Assembly: GCA_900554585.1 (NCBI GenBank)
Contig: USHS01000039.1
Location: forward strand, 1 to 8,906
DNA length: 8,906 nucleotides
Reading direction: 5' to 3'
Origin: an uncultured Collinsella sp.
Lineage (GTDB): Bacteria; Actinomycetota; Coriobacteriia; Coriobacteriales; Coriobacteriaceae
In this document: piece by piece, positions 7,364 to 8,906 of the stretch
Layout of the letters: each line of letters begins with the position of its first letter
Numbering within the stretch: the stretch's first letter is position 1
Made by a program: the position numbers and the translations under genes
The notes under the pieces: generated by a model
What the model was told of the DNA's origin: nothing
Databases searched by the model: none
The model's input: the letters and a program-made list of their open reading frames with translations, nothing else

Positions 7364-8338
7364 TTAGCCAAGGACACGGGCCATGCGCGTCTTGAACTCG
7401 GACAGGAAGCGCGGAGCGTCAACAGTCAGCGCCACGAGTGTGCTCTTGTCGGGGTCGGCCACACGGCGCTCATCGCAGATGGTGCGGCCGCGATACTCGC
7501 CGAGCAGGTCGACGCGCAGGTTACAGCCGAGCGCGCCCACGAGCGTGGGGTCAATCGCCACGGCGACGGCAAGCGGATCGTGCAGCGCGCAGCCACCAAG
7601 GTAGGGGGCGTTCATCTCGTACGAGCCAATATAGTGCTCCACCATGCTCGCAAACGCGCAACCGGCCATGGTGCCCGAGCCCGTCCAGCCGGCAATGTCG
7701 CGACGCGTGAGCACCACGCGATGCGTCACATCCAAACCCACCATAGTGAGCTTGCGGCCCGAACGCAGCACGGCGTCGGCCGCCTCGGGATCACTTGCCA
7801 TGTTGGCCTCGGCGCCCGCGCTCACGTTGCCGGGCACGGTCAGGGCGCCGCCCATAACCACCACGCGGCCGATAGACATCACCGCTGCCGCATCGCGCTC
7901 CAGGGCAAGCGCCAGGTTGGAGAGCGGGCCGGTCGCTACGTAGACCAGATCGGGACCATAGGTGCGCGCGGCATCGATCAGATAATCGACCGCAGCGTTA
8001 CCGTCGGCAGACGTCGCCCCCACCGGCTCGTAGGGCGACGCCGGCACGCTCGCGCCGCCGATGCCGTTCTTGCCGTGAATGAGCGCGGTGGACGCCGGCG
8101 GCGTATAGGGCTCAGTCGCCTGCAGAGGACGGTCGGCACCCAGGTACACCGGCACCTCGGGACGACCCAACAGGTCGAGCACCGCCAAGCAGTTATGCGC
8201 CGACTGGTCGACGCGCACGTTGCCAAAGCACGTGGTAATGCCGACGAGCTCCACCTCGGGGCTCGCGATGGCATAGGCAAGCGCCATCGCATCGTCCACA
8301 CCCATATCCAGATCAAGGATCAGCTTCTTAATTGCCAT
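7364..8338 (-). CDS. Inosine/uridine-preferring nucleoside hydrolase
   Basis: A 324-residue cytoplasmic N-ribohydrolase of the IUNH family (RihA/RihB/RihC-like; usual length 310-330). It cleaves ribonucleosides to free base and ribose. The N-terminal calcium/ribose motif is DLDMGVDDAMAL with D9, D11, D15 and D16; most relatives read DxDPG, so Met replaces the usual Pro at position 12. Other family marks are N40 in FGN, HGKNG (88-92), TGPLSNLALAL, VVMGGA (160-165), E177 with N179 and DPEAA (183-187), and the C-terminal HD at 253-254. The ATG at 8338 lies 4 nt past the ribokinase stop, with GGAG just inside the ribokinase 3' end, so the two are almost certainly one operon for nucleoside/ribose salvage. 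Base preference (pyrimidine or purine) cannot be fixed from sequence. Confidence 0.95.
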   Translation of the reverse strand: MAIKKLILDLDMGVDDAMALAYAIASPEVELVGITTCFGNVRVDQSAHNCLAVLDLLGRPEVPVYLGADRPLQATEPYTPPASTALIHGKNGIGGASVPASPYEPVGATSADGNAAVDYLIDAARTYGPDLVYVATGPLSNLALALERDAAAVMSIGRVVVMGGALTVPGNVSAGAEANMASDPEAADAVLRSGRKLTMVGLDVTHRVVLTRRDIAGWTGSGTMAGCAFASMVEHYIGSYEMNAPYLGGCALHDPLAVAVAIDPTLVGALGCNLRVDLLGEYRGRTICDERRVADPDKSTLVALTVDAPRFLSEFKTRMARVLG

Positions 8339-8342
8339 TGTT

Positions 8343-8906
8343 CTACTCCGCTTCTCCGTCTTGTACTAAATCGTCTAAATCAAACACGCGCTCAACTTCG
8401 GCTCGCGTGGGAATCGACTGCTGTGCGCCCAGGCGCGACACCGTCACCGCCGCGGCGCGTGCGCCCACCGCCATGCACTCAAAGAGCGGCAGGCCCTCCA
8501 GACGAGCTGCAGCAAGCGCACCGATAAATGTATCGCCCGCGGCCGTCGTATCGACCACCGCACTCGAAAGCGCCGGCATGCGCAGCAGCTCGCCGTCATC
8601 GCCAAGCGTAACCGACCCGGCGCCGCCCAACGTGATGACCGCAGCTCCAGCACCCTTGGCGAGCAGGGCATTGAGCGCCGCGACGCAGCTCGCATCATCC
8701 GCGGGCAAGATGCCCGTCAGCACCTGGCACTCAGTCTCGTTGGGGCAGACCAGGTCGACTGCAGACCAGACCTCCGCAGGCAACTCACAGGCAGGCGCTG
8801 GATTAAAGACCGTATAGAACCCCAGCTCGTGAGCGCAAACAAGCGCCTCGGCAGTCGCCGCAAGGTCACATTCGCCCTGGGCGATAAAGACGCTTCCGGC
8901 AGCCGG
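8343..8906 (-). CDS. rbsK: Ribokinase, PfkB family (N-terminal part outside the window)
   Basis: The window holds the last 187 codons plus the stop; the frame is open to position 8906, so about the first 120 residues are missing. The product phosphorylates ribose to ribose 5-phosphate with ATP. Its landmarks match ribokinase closely: QGECDL, FNPAPACELP (about 8805-8776), VDLVCPNETECQVLTG (about 8756-8709), TLGGAGSV, and the PfkB signature VVDTTAAGDTFIGAL with the catalytic Asp codon at 8532-8534. A TTG at 8783 could be mistaken for a start but is an internal Leu codon within the conserved core. The stop TAG lies 4 nt before the nucleoside hydrolase start, whose product supplies ribose, which supports the assignment. 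Any ribose transporter or regulator would be upstream, beyond the window. Another PfkB sugar kinase specificity is possible but less likely. Confidence 0.9.
   Translation of the reverse strand, partial: PAAGSVFIAQGECDLAATAEALVCAHELGFYTVFNPAPACELPAEVWSAVDLVCPNETECQVLTGILPADDASCVAALNALLAKGAGAAVITLGGAGSVTLGDDGELLRMPALSSAVVDTTAAGDTFIGALAAARLEGLPLFECMAVGARAAAVTVSRLGAQQSIPTRAEVERVFDLDDLVQDGEAE

Noticed and set aside
7333..7366. T-rich tract after the nucleoside hydrolase stop as a terminator
   Set aside because: On the minus strand GGGGC is followed by seven T residues, but I could not find a partner arm giving a convincing stem, so no terminator is called. It overlaps the candidate luxS promoter.
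7580..8527. Open frame (315 codons) on the plus strand opposite the nucleoside hydrolase and ribokinase genes
   Set aside because: It spans the junction of two well-supported minus-strand genes and gives a His/Arg-rich product with no family resemblance.
8343..8783. A 146-codon ribokinase fragment starting at TTG 8783
   Set aside because: The conserved ribokinase sequence (QGECDL, FNPAPACEL) continues upstream in the same frame to the window edge, so this TTG is an internal Leu codon and the gene is cut by the window, not truncated.

Overview
The window looks like a stretch of chromosome from a GC-rich, gut-type actinobacterium. A Collinsella-like member of the Coriobacteriia is the best guess. 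This rests on base composition, a LuxR-type two-component system with a multi-pass 7TM sensor, a GH1 6-phospho-beta-glucosidase, a DUF4867 protein, luxS and a ribokinase/nucleoside hydrolase pair, plus intergenic palindromes that resemble repeats I recall from Collinsella. It is inference from reading, not a database match. All eight recognised genes lie on the minus strand, so transcription runs from high to low coordinates.

In transcription order: (1) 8906-7364 holds the 3' part of a ribokinase gene (cut by the window edge) and, 4 nt later, an inosine/uridine-preferring nucleoside hydrolase. The hydrolase would release ribose from nucleosides and the kinase would phosphorylate it. (2) After a 103-bp gap with a possible promoter, luxS (7260-6772) ends in a strong rho-independent terminator at 6742-6712. 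(3) A DUF4867, cupin-like gene (6627-5983) has a clear ribosome binding site and an upstream region where GAAC-like words recur every 10 bp. (4) A 345-bp non-coding stretch (5638-5982) is packed with palindromes: two tandem 55-57-bp REP-like inverted repeats, a 17-bp-arm palindrome with a GGGGACAGGCACC core, and two small abutting dyads just before the next gene. (5) A GH1 6-phospho-beta-glucosidase (5637-4207) is followed by a GC-rich stem-loop. (6) A tightly overlapped three-gene signalling operon (4067-68) encodes a 7TM-sensor protein with an apparently dead kinase domain, a complete HPK7-type histidine kinase and a NarL/LuxR-type response regulator. The stops and starts overlap as GTGA and ATGA. 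A perfect hairpin sits just beyond the last gene, at the window edge.

No transporter, rRNA, tRNA, CRISPR array, transposase or phage gene was found. The parts most worth a second look are the signalling operon, in which a catalytically degenerate 7TM sensor is translationally coupled to an active kinase, and the repeat-rich gap before the glucosidase. The enzymes themselves appear ordinary and intact.
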